64,000 nt of DNA from Brochothrix thermosphacta DSM 20171 = FSL F6-1036 (GCF_036884295.1 NZ_CP145608.1:1364001-1428000), one strand, 5' to 3'. Positions 36,366 to 46,760 are shown, counted from the first letter of the stretch. Notes: generated by a model not told the origin, from the letters alone. A program made the numbers and translations.

Positions 36366-36698
36366 CTAATCATTATTTGCATACATGATTTCATCAGCAG
36401 TCTGTTGTTTTTTTACAGGAATGTAAATTTTAGTGCCCGCTTCCAATTTATTCTCATTAATAAGGTCGTTATTCTCACTCATCCATTGCACCATTGATTG
36501 TACTTCTTTAGTTGACGAGGCGTAATTTTCAGCAATTGTCCAAAGGTTATCTGATTCTACAATAGTATATTGTTCGTACTTACTTTCATCTATGCCAGCT
36601 GTTTTAAAACCTACTATTAGGAAAAAACAAGCACTAATAAGTGTAAAGATAATAACAAAAGAAAAATTAGTCCAAATACGTGATATTAAAGTTTTCAT
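36366..36698 (-). CDS. yneA: SOS cell-division suppressor YneA
   Basis: 110 residues: an N-terminal membrane helix (about 13-33) followed by an extracellular LysM domain (YTIVESDNLWTIAENY to AGTKIYIPV). In Bacillus and Listeria YneA delays septation after DNA damage. It is divergent from lexA and three LexA boxes lie between the two, so SOS control is well supported. The divergent lexA-yneA pair is the standard layout. Confidence 0.92.
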   Translation of the reverse strand: MKTLISRIWTNFSFVIIFTLISACFFLIVGFKTAGIDESKYEQYTIVESDNLWTIAENYASSTKEVQSMVQWMSENNDLINENKLEAGTKIYIPVKKQQTADEIMYANND

Positions 36699-36715
36699 AA
36701 ATTAAATCCCCCAGT

Positions 36716-36729
36716 CGAATGTATGTTCG
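36716..36729. promoter_or_regulatory. LexA box 1 (yneA side)
   Basis: CGAATGTATGTTCG matches CGAAC-N4-GTTCG with one deviation. It lies about 18 bases before the yneA start. Confidence 0.8.
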
Positions 36730-36745
36730 TATTTATATCATATAC

Positions 36746-36759
36746 CGAACATTTGTTCT
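36746..36759. promoter_or_regulatory. LexA box 2 (yneA/lexA)
   Basis: CGAACATTTGTTCT is an almost perfect Gram-positive SOS box, placed between the two start regions. Confidence 0.9.
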
Positions 36760-36774
36760 TGTCAACACAAAAAC

Positions 36775-36788
36775 AGAACAAACGTTTG
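36775..36788. promoter_or_regulatory. LexA box 3 (lexA side)
   Basis: AGAACAAACGTTTG overlaps the -35 of the lexA promoter, which explains autorepression. Confidence 0.8.
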
Positions 36789-36814
36789 TATTTGTCAAGA
36801 GCAAATGGTATACT
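36786..36814 (+). promoter_or_regulatory. lexA promoter
   Basis: TTGTAT (36786-36791) and TATACT (36809-36814) with a 17-base spacer; the -35 overlaps LexA box 3. Confidence 0.7.
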
Positions 36815-36846
36815 AAAGATACAAAAAACCATACAGAGGTGTAATT

Positions 36847-37449
36847 ATGAAACTTTCTAAACGTCAAAGTGAAATATTTGAATTTTTAAAAGACGAAGTA
36901 AAATCAAAAGGTTATCCGCCCTCTGTTCGAGAAATCGGTGAAGCAGTTGGCCTTGCATCAAGTTCTACTGTACACGGTCACCTTGAACGCCTTGAACAAA
37001 AAGGGCTAATCAAACGCGATCCTTCTAAACCAAGAGCAATCGAAATAATGGATGATTCACCTAAAGTTGGCACTGTGAATGTGCCATTGGTTGGTAAAGT
37101 AACAGCTGGTGTTCCTATTACTGCAATAGAAAATGTTGAGGAATACTTCCCGCTTCCTGAATCAATGCTTGTCAATGATGCCACATTATTCATGCTAAAA
37201 GTTGACGGTGAAAGTATGATAAATGCAGGTATTTTGGATGGAGATAAATTAATCGTCCGCCAACAAAATACGGCTTACGATAACGATATTGTTATTGCTA
37301 TGACAGAGGATGACGAAGCAACTTGTAAACGATTCTTTAAGGAAAGTAACCGTATACGACTTCAACCTGAAAACGATTCGATGGAACCCATCTACTTACC
37401 AAATGTATCTATTCTTGGTAAAGTTGTAGGTGTATTTAGAGAAATGTAG
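36847..37449 (+). CDS. lexA: LexA repressor
   Basis: 200 residues: winged-helix DNA-binding domain ([25 protein letters not shown]) and S24 peptidase domain. The cleavage site Ala-Gly is in [11 protein letters not shown] (about residue 86-87). The catalytic Ser lies in [10 protein letters not shown] and the Lys in [18 protein letters not shown]. RecA-stimulated self-cleavage switches on SOS genes. GAGGTG precedes the ATG. Confidence 0.97.
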   Translation: MKLSKRQSEIFEFLKDEVKSKGYPPSVREIGEAVGLASSSTVHGHLERLEQKGLIKRDPSKPRAIEIMDDSPKVGTVNVPLVGKVTAGVPITAIENVEEYFPLPESMLVNDATLFMLKVDGESMINAGILDGDKLIVRQQNTAYDNDIVIAMTEDDEATCKRFFKESNRIRLQPENDSMEPIYLPNVSILGKVVGVFREM

Positions 37450-37502
37450 CCTTTTCTTTCGCTACATCGGTTAATTATCTTAATACAATAATTAATACAA
37501 TT

Positions 37503-37547
37503 AAAAAAAGAGTAATAGGCAGCTTGTTGCTTATTTCTCTTTTTTTG
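37503..37547 (+). terminator. Terminator after lexA
   Basis: AGAG/CTCT and a longer imperfect stem enclose the AGGCAGCTTGTTGC region, followed by seven T residues, 55 bases past the stop codon. Confidence 0.7.
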
Positions 37548-37652
37548 GATACTAAATCATTTTTAAAATACCTATAATCATGAATGACATTGCTAATGCT
37601 TTAAAATTATTTATGCTATAATTTCATTATTAAAAAAGAAAGAGGTCCTTTG

Positions 37653-38153
37653 ATGAAGCCTTTAGCTGATGCTCTAATCATTATCGATTTACAGAATGGC
37701 GTGTGTTACAACGACACAGAAATTTTCAATCTATCTTCATTAGTTACTCTAATAAATAAACGTATGCTTGATTATACGTCTCAAGGGAAAAACATCATCA
37801 TTGTTCAACATACTGACGAAGATTTGATTCAAGGACAGTCCCCTTGGGAAGTCATCCCCTCGTTGGACAAGGGAAAAGCGACTCATTATATTCAAAAAAC
37901 ACATGCCAATTCTTTTTATAAGACTAATTTAAAAGAATTGCTTGAACAAGAACATATAAACCGTATCGAAATTTGTGGTGCTCAAACCGAATATTGTGTG
38001 GATGCAACTGTAAAAAATGCTCATGCACTGGGTTATTTAATCCAAATGTTAAGAGGTGGCACAACAACTTATTCTAATGCTTTTATGAGTGCAGAAAATA
38101 CGGTGCGTTTTTATGAAAATATATGGGATAATCGCTTTGCCACTTTTATTTAA
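37653..38153 (+). CDS. Isochorismatase-fold cysteine hydrolase
   Basis: 166 residues with the three catalytic positions of the family: Asp in LIIIDLQNG, Lys in YIQKTHANSF and Cys in CGAQTEYCVDATV. The ATG at 37653 is used; a TTG one codon upstream is nearer to the AGAGG site than is usual. Members hydrolyse isochorismate, nicotinamide or other small amides; the substrate is not evident. It converges with hemD. Confidence 0.85.
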   Translation: MKPLADALIIIDLQNGVCYNDTEIFNLSSLVTLINKRMLDYTSQGKNIIIVQHTDEDLIQGQSPWEVIPSLDKGKATHYIQKTHANSFYKTNLKELLEQEHINRIEICGAQTEYCVDATVKNAHALGYLIQMLRGGTTTYSNAFMSAENTVRFYENIWDNRFATFI

Positions 38154-38160
38154 TTACACC

Positions 38161-38197
38161 AAAAAGGTATAAAACATATTGTTTTATACCTTTTTTT
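38161..38197. terminator. Bidirectional terminator overlapping the end of hemD
   Basis: AAAAAGGTATAAAA and TTTTATACCTTTTT pair perfectly. The hemD stop codon (38184-38186) lies inside the stem, so coding and terminator overlap. Confidence 0.85.
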
Positions 38198-38894
38198 GGT
38201 TTTTGAAATACGAACGAAAACCTTCTATATGATAAGGATGCGCTTCATAAGCAACATTTAATCCCTTTTCTACAATAACAGCCGTTGTCACTGGTCCAAT
38301 CGATAATAATGTCAATTGAGACAACAACTGATGTTCTTCAGCAGTTAATAAGTTAATAAAAGCAATAACAGCCGAAGGACTTGTAAACACAACCGTATCA
38401 TCTGCCTTAAATTGAAACGGTTCTCTTTTTGCTTCAACGACAGTGTAGACACTTGTATGTTCAACCTCACAAACAGTCGCTAACTTTTCTGCTAATTCAT
38501 TGGTTGCTCGTGCAGATTGCGGTAACCATATCCGATCTGTATCTTTCAGTTGTTGTGCTATAACCTCAAACAATCCACTTGATATAAAATCAGCAGCTTC
38601 AATCACAGGTTTAAGACCATAAGATTCTAATACCTGCGATGTTGCCGGACCGATTGAAATAGCTTTGAACTGTCTATTGGGTCCACTATCTAACACCCGA
38701 TGAACGGTATTTTGGCTCGTGAATACAACAAAATCAGCAGCCGTTAATGCACGTAATTTTTTTGTGATTTCAGCCTGATTTAGAGGCTCAATTTTAAGAA
38801 CAGGGAAAAGAACGGCTTCATGACCTGTCTCATTGATCAACTGACACAAAGTTGCTGCTTGATGAGGCATTCGAGTCACAATGATTCGTGCCAT
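38184..38894 (-). CDS. hemD: Uroporphyrinogen-III synthase
   Basis: Closes the linear tetrapyrrole made by HemC with inversion of ring D. The 236 residues show the weakly conserved HemD fold: MARIIVTRMPHQA, the VVFTSQNTV strand near the domain junction, and VVFTSPSAV plus LSIGPVTTA in the second half. Context settles the call: it is the last of a haem gene run. AGGAGG precedes the start. Confidence 0.9.
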   Translation of the reverse strand: MARIIVTRMPHQAATLCQLINETGHEAVLFPVLKIEPLNQAEITKKLRALTAADFVVFTSQNTVHRVLDSGPNRQFKAISIGPATSQVLESYGLKPVIEAADFISSGLFEVIAQQLKDTDRIWLPQSARATNELAEKLATVCEVEHTSVYTVVEAKREPFQFKADDTVVFTSPSAVIAFINLLTAEEHQLLSQLTLLSIGPVTTAVIVEKGLNVAYEAHPYHIEGFRSYFKNQKKV

Positions 38895-38909
38895 GGGCTT
38901 CCCTCCTTT

Positions 38910-39884
38910 TTAAGCTTGATCGATCCAACGACAAACATCTTTCGCATGATACGTCATGATGATATCTGCACCCGCACGTTTCATACCCAAAAGTGTTTCC
39001 ATTACTATTTTCTCTTCTTCAATCCAACCATTTTGTGCAGCTGCTTTAACCATGGCGTATTCACCACTCACGTTATAAGCGACAATGGGTAAATCATGTG
39101 CATTACGAGTATCACGAATAATATCCATATACGCCATTGCTGGTTTTATGATTAGAAAATCCGCCCCTTCAGCGACATCTGATGCTGCTTCACGTTTTGC
39201 TTCACGACGATTGGCAGGATCCATTTGATACGATTTACGATCACCAAACTGAGGTGCACCGTCTGCTGCATCACGAAATGGACCATAATAAGCAGAGGCA
39301 TATTTCACAGCATACGACATAATGGGAATATTTTCGTATCCCGCTTTATCAAGTGCTTGTCTAATTGCATACACAAAACCATCCATCATATTAGACGGAG
39401 CGATAATATCTGCACCTGCCTCAGCTTGTGAAACTGCTGTTTGAGAGAGGATTGCTAACGACTCATCATTTAAAATGGTCTCTCCCTCAATCACACCACA
39501 GTGGCCATGATCTGTGTATTCACATAGACATGTATCTGCAATTACAATCAAGTCAGGATAACGCGTTTTAATGTAACGTGTGGCCTCTTGAATAATACCA
39601 TGCGTATGAAAAGCACCCGTTCCGATGGCATCTTTTTCTGCGGGAAGTCCAAAAAGAATCACTGACGGTATACCTAAAGCAACAATTTCAGCGAGCTCTT
39701 TATCAATAGTATCGAGTGAATATTGAAAAACGCCTGGCATAGAGGATACTTCTGTCATGACATTCTCACCTTCAACTACAAATAGTGGATAGATAAGATC
39801 TGCTTTTTCTAATTTATTTTCTCGAACTAATGAGCGCATTGCGGATGTAGTTCGTAAACGACGGTGACGTGAAAATTGAAACAT
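38910..39884 (-). CDS. hemB: Porphobilinogen synthase (5-aminolevulinate dehydratase)
   Basis: Condenses two 5-aminolevulinate molecules to porphobilinogen. The start is placed at 39884 ([13 protein letters not shown]) behind AGAAGGAATTCAC; six extra upstream codons are unlikely. The 324 residues carry the zinc-type cysteine cluster ([14 protein letters not shown]) and the two Schiff-base lysines in [17 protein letters not shown] and [11 protein letters not shown]. It lies between hemC and hemD. Confidence 0.96.
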   Translation of the reverse strand: MFQFSRHRRLRTTSAMRSLVRENKLEKADLIYPLFVVEGENVMTEVSSMPGVFQYSLDTIDKELAEIVALGIPSVILFGLPAEKDAIGTGAFHTHGIIQEATRYIKTRYPDLIVIADTCLCEYTDHGHCGVIEGETILNDESLAILSQTAVSQAEAGADIIAPSNMMDGFVYAIRQALDKAGYENIPIMSYAVKYASAYYGPFRDAADGAPQFGDRKSYQMDPANRREAKREAASDVAEGADFLIIKPAMAYMDIIRDTRNAHDLPIVAYNVSGEYAMVKAAAQNGWIEEEKIVMETLLGMKRAGADIIMTYHAKDVCRWIDQA

Positions 39885-39910
39885 GTGAATTCCTTCTTTC
39901 ATTTAATTGT

Positions 39911-40837
39911 TTACTCTTCAATATTAAGAGCAGCAATCATCGCTGCTGCACCTTGTTCAAATAATTTTTCTTTTGCTGATTGCCCCACTGTTTTGCTCTC
40001 TTCGCCTATTACCTGTGAATGAATCACACGTTGTCCATCAACACTTGCTAATAAACTGCGCAATACAATCCCTTGATTTTCTAAAGTGGCGTAACCTCCC
40101 ACAGGCATATGACAGCTACCTTCCATTTCAGCTAAAAAGGCACGTTCTGTCAAAACAGTCAATGCTGTTTCCGGATCATGAATTGTTGCTAATAGCTTTC
40201 GTACATCTTCATCGTCTGAACGACACTCGATAGCTAACGCACCTTGACCCACTGCAGGCAGACAATCTTCAATCGGCAATGGGTACATTTCTGTTTCATT
40301 AAATAAGCCCAACCGTTTTAAACCAGCTGCAGCTAAAATAATTGCATCATATTGGCCTTCACGTAATTTACGAAGACGTGAATCAACATTACCACGTAAT
40401 AATTTAATTTCTAAATCAGGACGTAGCGCTAATAATTGTGCCTGACGTCTTAAGCTACTTGTTCCAACAACTGCATTCTTCTTTAAATCCTTTACAGAAC
40501 GCCCATCTGAACTTACTAATACGTCCCTTGCATCCTCACGAATAGGGATAGCTCCAATTTTTAATTCTCCTGGCAATTCGGCAGGCATATCTTTCATGCT
40601 ATGCACAGCAATATCGATATCACTGTTAAGCAAAGCCCATTCTATCTCTTTAATGAAAAGTCCTTTACCGCCAATTTTAGAAAGCGATTCTTCTAATCGA
40701 ATATCACCTTTTGTGACAATTTCCTTAACCTCAAAAACGACATCTGGATAGTTCGCTTGTAATGCTTTAATAACGTGACCTGTTTGTGTCGTTGCTAACT
40801 GTGAACGTCTGGTACCTACGGTAATTACTTTTCGCAT
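39911..40837 (-). CDS. hemC: Hydroxymethylbilane synthase
   Basis: Polymerises four porphobilinogens into hydroxymethylbilane using a dipyrromethane cofactor. The 308 residues include TRRSQLATTQTGHV at the start, VHSMKDMPAELP, and the cofactor cysteine in EGSCHMPVGGYA (about residue 240). The start overlaps the end of hemA by 13 bases, showing tight coupling. Confidence 0.97.
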   Translation of the reverse strand: MRKVITVGTRRSQLATTQTGHVIKALQANYPDVVFEVKEIVTKGDIRLEESLSKIGGKGLFIKEIEWALLNSDIDIAVHSMKDMPAELPGELKIGAIPIREDARDVLVSSDGRSVKDLKKNAVVGTSSLRRQAQLLALRPDLEIKLLRGNVDSRLRKLREGQYDAIILAAAGLKRLGLFNETEMYPLPIEDCLPAVGQGALAIECRSDDEDVRKLLATIHDPETALTVLTERAFLAEMEGSCHMPVGGYATLENQGIVLRSLLASVDGQRVIHSQVIGEESKTVGQSAKEKLFEQGAAAMIAALNIEE

Positions 40838-42117
40838 AACTCTGCCTCGTTTCTATCATTTGCGGTTTGCAAACCAAAAAGATGTTCAACAAACGCTAAT
40901 TTATCCAATGCATCCTCTTCAAGTGCCAATTCTTTCGTTTTAATAATAGGTTCTTTGATAATTTGATTAACAATACTTTTCGTTAATTTATGAATCACCT
41001 TGAGTTCATGATCGCTTAAATTAGGCAACTTTCTTTCCATATGAGCCATTGCTGTTTCATAGATGGTTAACGTCTTATCACGCAATTCGTGGATGACTGG
41101 TGTTGCTTTTAATGTTAAACGCCATTTATGAAAAGATTCTTGTGCCTCAACTACCATTTTACTAACCTCTACCATAGCAGCTTCGCGCTGTTGTTTATTT
41201 TGATCAGCTATCCGTTCAATATCATCCATATCATAACGACTAATTTGCGGATGTACATCTAAAATCGGATCCGCATTACGCGGCATACCTAAATCAACAA
41301 TTGCTAGATAACGTAATTGTTCCTCGAGCAGTTTTTGCGTCAGAATATAATCATCTGAACGCAACGCACTAAACACGACATCCGCAGAAGCTAATACTTG
41401 TTGCAACGCTTCTTTCGGAGCTGCTTTGGTTTTATATTTCATCGCTAAGGAAATTGCATTTTCATATGTTCGATTAACAATCGTAATTTGTTCCATCGGA
41501 AAATGTGGTTTTAAATAATCAAGAATTAAAACACTCATTTTCCCTGCTCCAAGAATGACGAGTTCTTTTTTATGCATCATATCAAACTGCTGAGATTCAA
41601 TAAGTTTTACAGCAACTGTGCTTAATGATACTGAACCTTCACCAATTAATGTTTCTGACTGCGCTTGTTTACCGACTGTAATTGCTCGTTTAAATAACTC
41701 GTTTAAGACAACACCTGTTGTGTTTACTTCACGCGCACACTCAAAGCTATCTTTCACTTGACCTAAAATTTGTGTTTCTCCTACAATCATCGATGCTAAA
41801 CTCGTACTCACTTCAAATAAGTGTGCGATTGCCGCATCATTTTCGAGAAAAATCACCTGTTCTGCAACTTCATCGTAAGTCATATTGAATAACGCTGCTA
41901 AATATTTACGGACATAATAGCGGCCGCGACTAATTTCATCCACCACTAAATAAAGCTCCGTGCGGTTACATGTTGATAAAATAACATTTTCAAGCACGCT
42001 ATTTTGTTGATTTAGCGTTATCATAGCCTGTGCTACTGATTCCTCATCAATATGAAATTTTTCGCGATGGGCAACGGATACTGCTTTAAAATTGATGGTT
42101 GCTACAAGTACTTCCAT
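40825..42117 (-). CDS. hemA: Glutamyl-tRNA reductase
   Basis: Reduces glutamyl-tRNA to glutamate-1-semialdehyde, the first step of the C5 haem pathway. The 430 residues contain the catalytic cysteine in LSTCNRTELYLV (about residue 50), the NADPH-binding GAGKMSVLILDYL and a C-terminal dimerisation domain. The partner hemL is not in this run and must lie elsewhere. It is preceded by hemE at 18 bases. Confidence 0.97.
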   Translation of the reverse strand: MEVLVATINFKAVSVAHREKFHIDEESVAQAMITLNQQNSVLENVILSTCNRTELYLVVDEISRGRYYVRKYLAALFNMTYDEVAEQVIFLENDAAIAHLFEVSTSLASMIVGETQILGQVKDSFECAREVNTTGVVLNELFKRAITVGKQAQSETLIGEGSVSLSTVAVKLIESQQFDMMHKKELVILGAGKMSVLILDYLKPHFPMEQITIVNRTYENAISLAMKYKTKAAPKEALQQVLASADVVFSALRSDDYILTQKLLEEQLRYLAIVDLGMPRNADPILDVHPQISRYDMDDIERIADQNKQQREAAMVEVSKMVVEAQESFHKWRLTLKATPVIHELRDKTLTIYETAMAHMERKLPNLSDHELKVIHKLTKSIVNQIIKEPIIKTKELALEEDALDKLAFVEHLFGLQTANDRNEAELCEK

Positions 42118-42135
42118 TTTCTATCCCTACCTAAT

Positions 42136-43185
42136 CTATGAGTTCTGACTTTTATATGCCTGCACATGTGCAGTTACTTGTTTAATTACTGCTGGATTAG
42201 CTTCTGGGAAAACACCATGACCTAAGTTAAAAATATAGCCTGGTGCGGTTGTGCCGTCTGCTAATACGCGATTTAATTCTTGTTCTAAAACAGGCCATGG
42301 CGCTGTCAAATAAGCAGGATCCATATTCCCTTGAATTGCTTTGGTGATGCCTTGTTTACGGGCTGCAGCCATGGACATACGCCAATCCATTCCAATGACA
42401 TCTAATGGCATTTTATTCCACTCTTGTAACAAGTGCGTGGCATGGACACCGTGCATAATTTTAATAGCTGTACTATCTTCTAATGCTGCAAGTATTTTTT
42501 TAATCCCCGGAGCGATATAACGATTGTAATCAATCAAACTCACATCGCCAATCCAAGAATCAAATAATTGTACAGCTGATACACCGGCTTCTATCTGTGC
42601 TTTCAAATAAACAATCACCATGTCAGCTAGTTTATCCATCAGCAAATGCCATTCATCCTCATGTTGATACATAAAACTTTTTGTTTTAAGATGCGTTTTT
42701 GAAGGGCCTCCTTCAATTAAATAGCTCGCTAATGTGTAGGGCGCTCCTGAAAAACCAATCAACGGAACCGTGAGCATTTCTGCTGTCAATAACTTGATGG
42801 TATCCAACACATAAGGAATATCTCGCTGTGGATCTAAACTGCCAAGCGCGTCAATATCTTGACGTGTTTTGATTGGCGACTTAATAACAGGTCCAATTCC
42901 TGTTTCGATTGTGACATCAACACCGATACCGTGTAAAGGTGTCATGATATCTTTATATAAAACAGCCGCATCAACGCCATAGTTATTAACAGGTAATGCT
43001 GTCACATAGGCACATAATTCTGGTTGATGCGTAATTTCAAACAACGAGTATTTCGCTTTAATTTCACGGTATTCTGGTTGTGAACGCCCCGCTTGACGCA
43101 TAAACCACACGGGTACATGATCCGTTACTTCGCCACGTGCTGCTTGTAAAAACGTCTGATTCGTTATTTTAGTTGGTATCGTCAT
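42136..43185 (-). CDS. hemE: Uroporphyrinogen decarboxylase
   Basis: Decarboxylates uroporphyrinogen III to coproporphyrinogen III. The 349 residues carry the substrate-binding [15 protein letters not shown] near residue 27 and the [17 protein letters not shown] segment. GGAGG precedes the start. It is the first gene of the hemE-hemA-hemC-hemB-hemD run; a TATAAT lies about 35 bases upstream of the start codon (43220-43225), so the operon probably begins here. Confidence 0.97.
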   Translation of the reverse strand: MTIPTKITNQTFLQAARGEVTDHVPVWFMRQAGRSQPEYREIKAKYSLFEITHQPELCAYVTALPVNNYGVDAAVLYKDIMTPLHGIGVDVTIETGIGPVIKSPIKTRQDIDALGSLDPQRDIPYVLDTIKLLTAEMLTVPLIGFSGAPYTLASYLIEGGPSKTHLKTKSFMYQHEDEWHLLMDKLADMVIVYLKAQIEAGVSAVQLFDSWIGDVSLIDYNRYIAPGIKKILAALEDSTAIKIMHGVHATHLLQEWNKMPLDVIGMDWRMSMAAARKQGITKAIQGNMDPAYLTAPWPVLEQELNRVLADGTTAPGYIFNLGHGVFPEANPAVIKQVTAHVQAYKSQNS

Positions 43186-43676
43186 TAAAAATCCTCCTCT
43201 TATACACTTCTGCCACTCAATTATAGCAATAATAAAAGCCTTGTCGTACCTTTTTGACTCTTTTGTGAATTATTTCATATTTTCGACACATTCATTAAGT
43301 GATTGCTAAAAAAGCATTGACTAAACTCACCTTTCAAACGAATGATACAATCAACACGTTAACTTTAACAAAACAATCAAACAATGACTTTTATCTGCTT
43401 ACGCTGCACAGATTGATTCAATAGCACTGCGCTTTATTATTGGAGACACCAAAACGCTAAAGCAGTCTTTATGCAAAAAGAAAACTGAGTATAAATTTGC
43501 TTTTAAATAAACGGTACTATGTTTAAACATTAGTTGAAAGTTTGAACTAAGCAATCAATCTATCTGTTACATAATCGGTTTAATGCATTATACAATTAAA
43601 CAGTTATTAAAATAGGGACTTGAAAGATACAATAACAAAATAAATTTCATAAAATACTTAGTTTTAATTACGCCGA
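43186..43676. other. Intergenic stretch between hemE and the insertion sequence
   Basis: About 490 bases. A minus-strand TATAAT (43220-43225) suits hemE. A plus-strand frame of about 40 codons near 43390-43510 (with SIALRFIIGDTKTLKQS) looks like the end of a lost gene but has no start or ribosome site. Nothing else recognisable. Confidence 0.4.
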
Positions 43677-44729
43677 TTGTAAAATTAAGCTAGACAATTA
43701 AAAAAATCATTTGTGATACACTCAAATTGTATTTCCGACGAAAGAAAACAAGGAGAGTGATCACAAATGACCTATACACATCTTACTACAGATGAACTCG
43801 TTTTAATAGAATCATATTATCATCAAACTAAGAAAGTTAAATTTGTTGCAGAGACTTTAAAACGTTCGAGACAAACTATTTATAATGTTTACAACGCTTT
43901 AGATGATGGTTTATCTATGCTAGATTACTACCAACGATACAAAAATAATAAAAAAAATTGTGGGAGACTTCCTATCCTTTTACCTGATAATGAAACTGAC
44001 TATATTCAAAAGAAAGTGGCTCAAGGGTGGACACCAGACGTGATTATTGGTCGTAACGAGTTTCCTATTTCTTGTTCTGTTCGTACTCTTTATAGACTAT
44101 TTAAGCGTGGCTATTTTAACTTAGCCGCCTTACCAATGAAAGGGAAAAGAAAGCCGAATGGTCACAAAGAAAAGAGAGGTAAACAAGCTTTTAAAAGAAC
44201 GATTCATCAGCGTGATAAGGAAAATCGTCACTTCAAAAGTGAGTTTGGTCACCTTGAAGGTGACACTATCGTTGGCAGAAATCATAAAAGTGCTGTTATT
44301 ACCTTAGTTGAAAGACTATCAAAAGTAATTATTACGTTGAAACCTACCGGCAGACAAGCAATAGATATTGAAAACAGTTTAAACAACTGGTTTAAAACAA
44401 TTCCCACTCATTTATTTAAGTCTATTACGTTTGATTGTGGTAAAGAATTTTCTAATTGGAAATCTGTCAGTAACTCCAATGATATTAATATCTACTTTGC
44501 TGATCCAGGTACTCCCTCACAAAGAGGGTTAAATGAGAACTCCAACGGATTATTACGCAAGGACGGACTACCTAAGAGAATGAATTTCAATGAAGTTGAT
44601 GAAGCGTTCATTCAGTCTGTTGCTTCTAAAAGAAATAACATTCCTAGAAAGTCATTGAACTATAAAACACCATTGGAAGTATTTTTGAGTTATGTTAATA
44701 ATGATATTTTGTCTAGCTTAATTTGACAA
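43677..44729 (+). mobile_element. IS30-family insertion sequence, complete
   Basis: About 1053 bp bounded by near-perfect 21-bp inverted repeats: TTGTAAAATTAAGCTAGACA at 43677 and its complement ending 44729, with one mismatch at position 5. The right repeat overlaps the transposase stop codon. Inside is a single intact transposase gene. I see no convincing target-site duplication, so it may be old or rearranged at one edge. Confidence 0.9.
43767..44726 (+). CDS. IS30-family transposase
   Basis: 319-residue DDE transposase. The N-terminal helix-turn-helix region (TLKRSRQTIYNVYNAL) is followed by the RNase H-like domain with catalytic Asp in HLEGDTIVG, Asp in SITFDCGKEF and Glu in RGLNENSNGLLRK. 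The reading frame is complete and has an AAGGAGAG site nine bases upstream, so the element may be active. Confidence 0.93.
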   Translation: MTYTHLTTDELVLIESYYHQTKKVKFVAETLKRSRQTIYNVYNALDDGLSMLDYYQRYKNNKKNCGRLPILLPDNETDYIQKKVAQGWTPDVIIGRNEFPISCSVRTLYRLFKRGYFNLAALPMKGKRKPNGHKEKRGKQAFKRTIHQRDKENRHFKSEFGHLEGDTIVGRNHKSAVITLVERLSKVIITLKPTGRQAIDIENSLNNWFKTIPTHLFKSITFDCGKEFSNWKSVSNSNDINIYFADPGTPSQRGLNENSNGLLRKDGLPKRMNFNEVDEAFIQSVASKRNNIPRKSLNYKTPLEVFLSYVNNDILSSLI

Positions 44730-44844
44730 ATAAAATTATAAATAATTCACTATTTACCCTAATTTTAAAATCCACACTATTTAACACAGAACCATCTAAT
44801 CTCAATAGTTTCATATCTTTAGCAGAAGCAGTTTTTATTTAGAC

Positions 44845-44876
44845 AAAAAAAGAAAGCCATTATAAATGGCTTTCTT
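44845..44876 (-). terminator. Terminator after rny
   Basis: GAAAGCCAT and ATGGCTTTC form a perfect stem with five-base loop and seven T residues on the minus strand, directly at the stop codon. Confidence 0.9.
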
Positions 44877-44883
44877 TTTACTA

Positions 44884-46446
44884 TTATTTCGCGTATTCAA
44901 CAGCTCTCGTTTCACGAACAACCGTCACTTTAATGTGACCTGGATAGTTCAATTCACTTTCAATTGATTTACGAATTTCTCGTGCAAGACGAATCGATTC
45001 TAAATCATCCACATCATCGGGTTTTACGATGACGCGAATTTCTCGACCAGCTTGAATGGCGAAGGCTTTCTCTACGCCTTTGAAGCTTTCAGGAATTGAT
45101 TCTAAGCGCTCTAAGCGATGAATATAATTCTCTAACGTTTCACTACGTGCTCCTGGACGAGCTGCTGATAAAGCATCTGCGGCCGCCACAAGGATTGAGA
45201 TAATTGAAGTAGGTTCCGTATCACCATGATGTGATGCAATCGCGTTGATAACTGTTTCATGTTCTTTATATTTGGTTGCCAATTCGACACCAATTTCAAC
45301 ATGACTACCTTCAATTTCATGATCAATGGCTTTCCCAATATCATGGAAAAGACCTGCACGTTTTGCCAAAGTAACATCTTCGCCTAATTCACCAGCTAAG
45401 ATACCACTTAAGCGAGCAACCTCGATAGAATGATTTAATACATTTTGTCCATAGCTTGTACGATAACGAAGGCGACCTAATATTTTAATTAAGTCGGGAT
45501 GAACGGCATGTAAGCCAAGTTCAAATGTTGCTTGTTCACCAAGCTCACGAATGTGTTCATCCACCTCTTTACGAGCCTTGTCGATCATTTCTTCAATACG
45601 AGCTGGATGTATACGACCATCCTCTACTAGCTTCTCAAGCGCGATGCGAGCAATCTCACGACGTACCGGATCAAAGCCTGATAAAATAACTGCTTCCGGT
45701 GTATCATCAATGATTAAATCAATACCAGTTAGCGTTTCAATTGTACGAATGTTACGACCTTCACGACCAATAATTCGACCCTTCATTTCATCATTTGGCA
45801 AGTTAACAACGGATACAGTTGTTTCTGATACAAAATCAGCTGCAGAACGTTGTATTGCTAATGATAAAAGATCTTTGGCTTTTTTATCGGACGTTTCTTT
45901 CGCATCATCCTCGCTCTCTTTAATCATAACAGCTATATCATGAGATAATTCTTTTTCAGTTAGAGTTAATATTTCTTCTTTCGCTTGGTCTTTCGTCAAA
46001 GCCGAAATGCGTTCAAGTTCAAGTTTCTCATCTGCTACCAATTTTTCTACATGAGCTTTTTTCTGTTCAATTAGTTGTTGTTTCTGAGCAATTTTTTCCT
46101 CTTTACTCTCTAGCGATTCCTCTTTATTATCAAGAGTCTCCGCCTTACGATCGAGGATTTCTTCACGTTGTAAAAGTCGGCTCTCTTTAGTTTTCAAATC
46201 AAAACGACGTTCACGCAGTTCATTCTCAGTTTCAGTTCGATAGCGTTGGTTTTCTTCTTTTGCTTCTAAAAGAGCTTCTTTTTTAAGACTCTCTGCGTCT
46301 TTCAACGCATCCGCTTTAATGTGCTCTGCCGTCGTGCGGCTAGCTTCCATATTTCGTTGATTAGAATCATTCGCTATTTTTCTTCCTACAACAATACCAA
46401 TGATCGAGAAAAGGAATACGAGGATGATAGTAATTACGTAGGTCAT
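44884..46446 (-). CDS. rny: Ribonuclease Y
   Basis: Membrane-bound endoribonuclease that starts mRNA decay in Bacilli. The start is placed at 46446 ([15 protein letters not shown]) behind GGAGGTGAATGT. The 520 residues comprise an N-terminal membrane helix, a long Glu/Lys-rich coiled coil (about 30-205), a KH domain ([16 protein letters not shown]) and an HD domain with [15 protein letters not shown]. The neighbour upstream is recA, as in Listeria and Bacillus. Confidence 0.97.
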   Translation of the reverse strand: MTYVITIILVFLFSIIGIVVGRKIANDSNQRNMEASRTTAEHIKADALKDAESLKKEALLEAKEENQRYRTETENELRERRFDLKTKESRLLQREEILDRKAETLDNKEESLESKEEKIAQKQQLIEQKKAHVEKLVADEKLELERISALTKDQAKEEILTLTEKELSHDIAVMIKESEDDAKETSDKKAKDLLSLAIQRSAADFVSETTVSVVNLPNDEMKGRIIGREGRNIRTIETLTGIDLIIDDTPEAVILSGFDPVRREIARIALEKLVEDGRIHPARIEEMIDKARKEVDEHIRELGEQATFELGLHAVHPDLIKILGRLRYRTSYGQNVLNHSIEVARLSGILAGELGEDVTLAKRAGLFHDIGKAIDHEIEGSHVEIGVELATKYKEHETVINAIASHHGDTEPTSIISILVAAADALSAARPGARSETLENYIHRLERLESIPESFKGVEKAFAIQAGREIRVIVKPDDVDDLESIRLAREIRKSIESELNYPGHIKVTVVRETRAVEYAK

Positions 46447-46718
46447 ACATTCACCTCCATTCTTATTCAAATTCATGTCATATTGTCGGCTGACTTATTG
46501 TACAGCACACTACATTAGTGATTCAATATATAAGATAATATCTCTTAAAGTAAAATTATCTTACAATTTACATTATACCGATAAAATGGCGTTTTGTGAA
46601 ATAAATAATTTGATTTATATGTAGAAAATCGCCTTTTATATGCACATTTTCTAATAATTATCATTACGCTTGTAATAAAACGAGTAGAAACGTTGCTATA
46701 CAAAGGTTTTCGAGCAAT

Positions 46719-46744
46719 AAAAAAAGATAGACAAAATGTCTATC
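46719..46744 (-). terminator. Terminator after recA
   Basis: GATAGACA and TGTCTATC pair with a tiny loop and are followed by seven T residues on the minus strand, 17 bases past the stop codon. Confidence 0.9.
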
Positions 46745-46760
46745 TTTTCGTTTTTATTTT

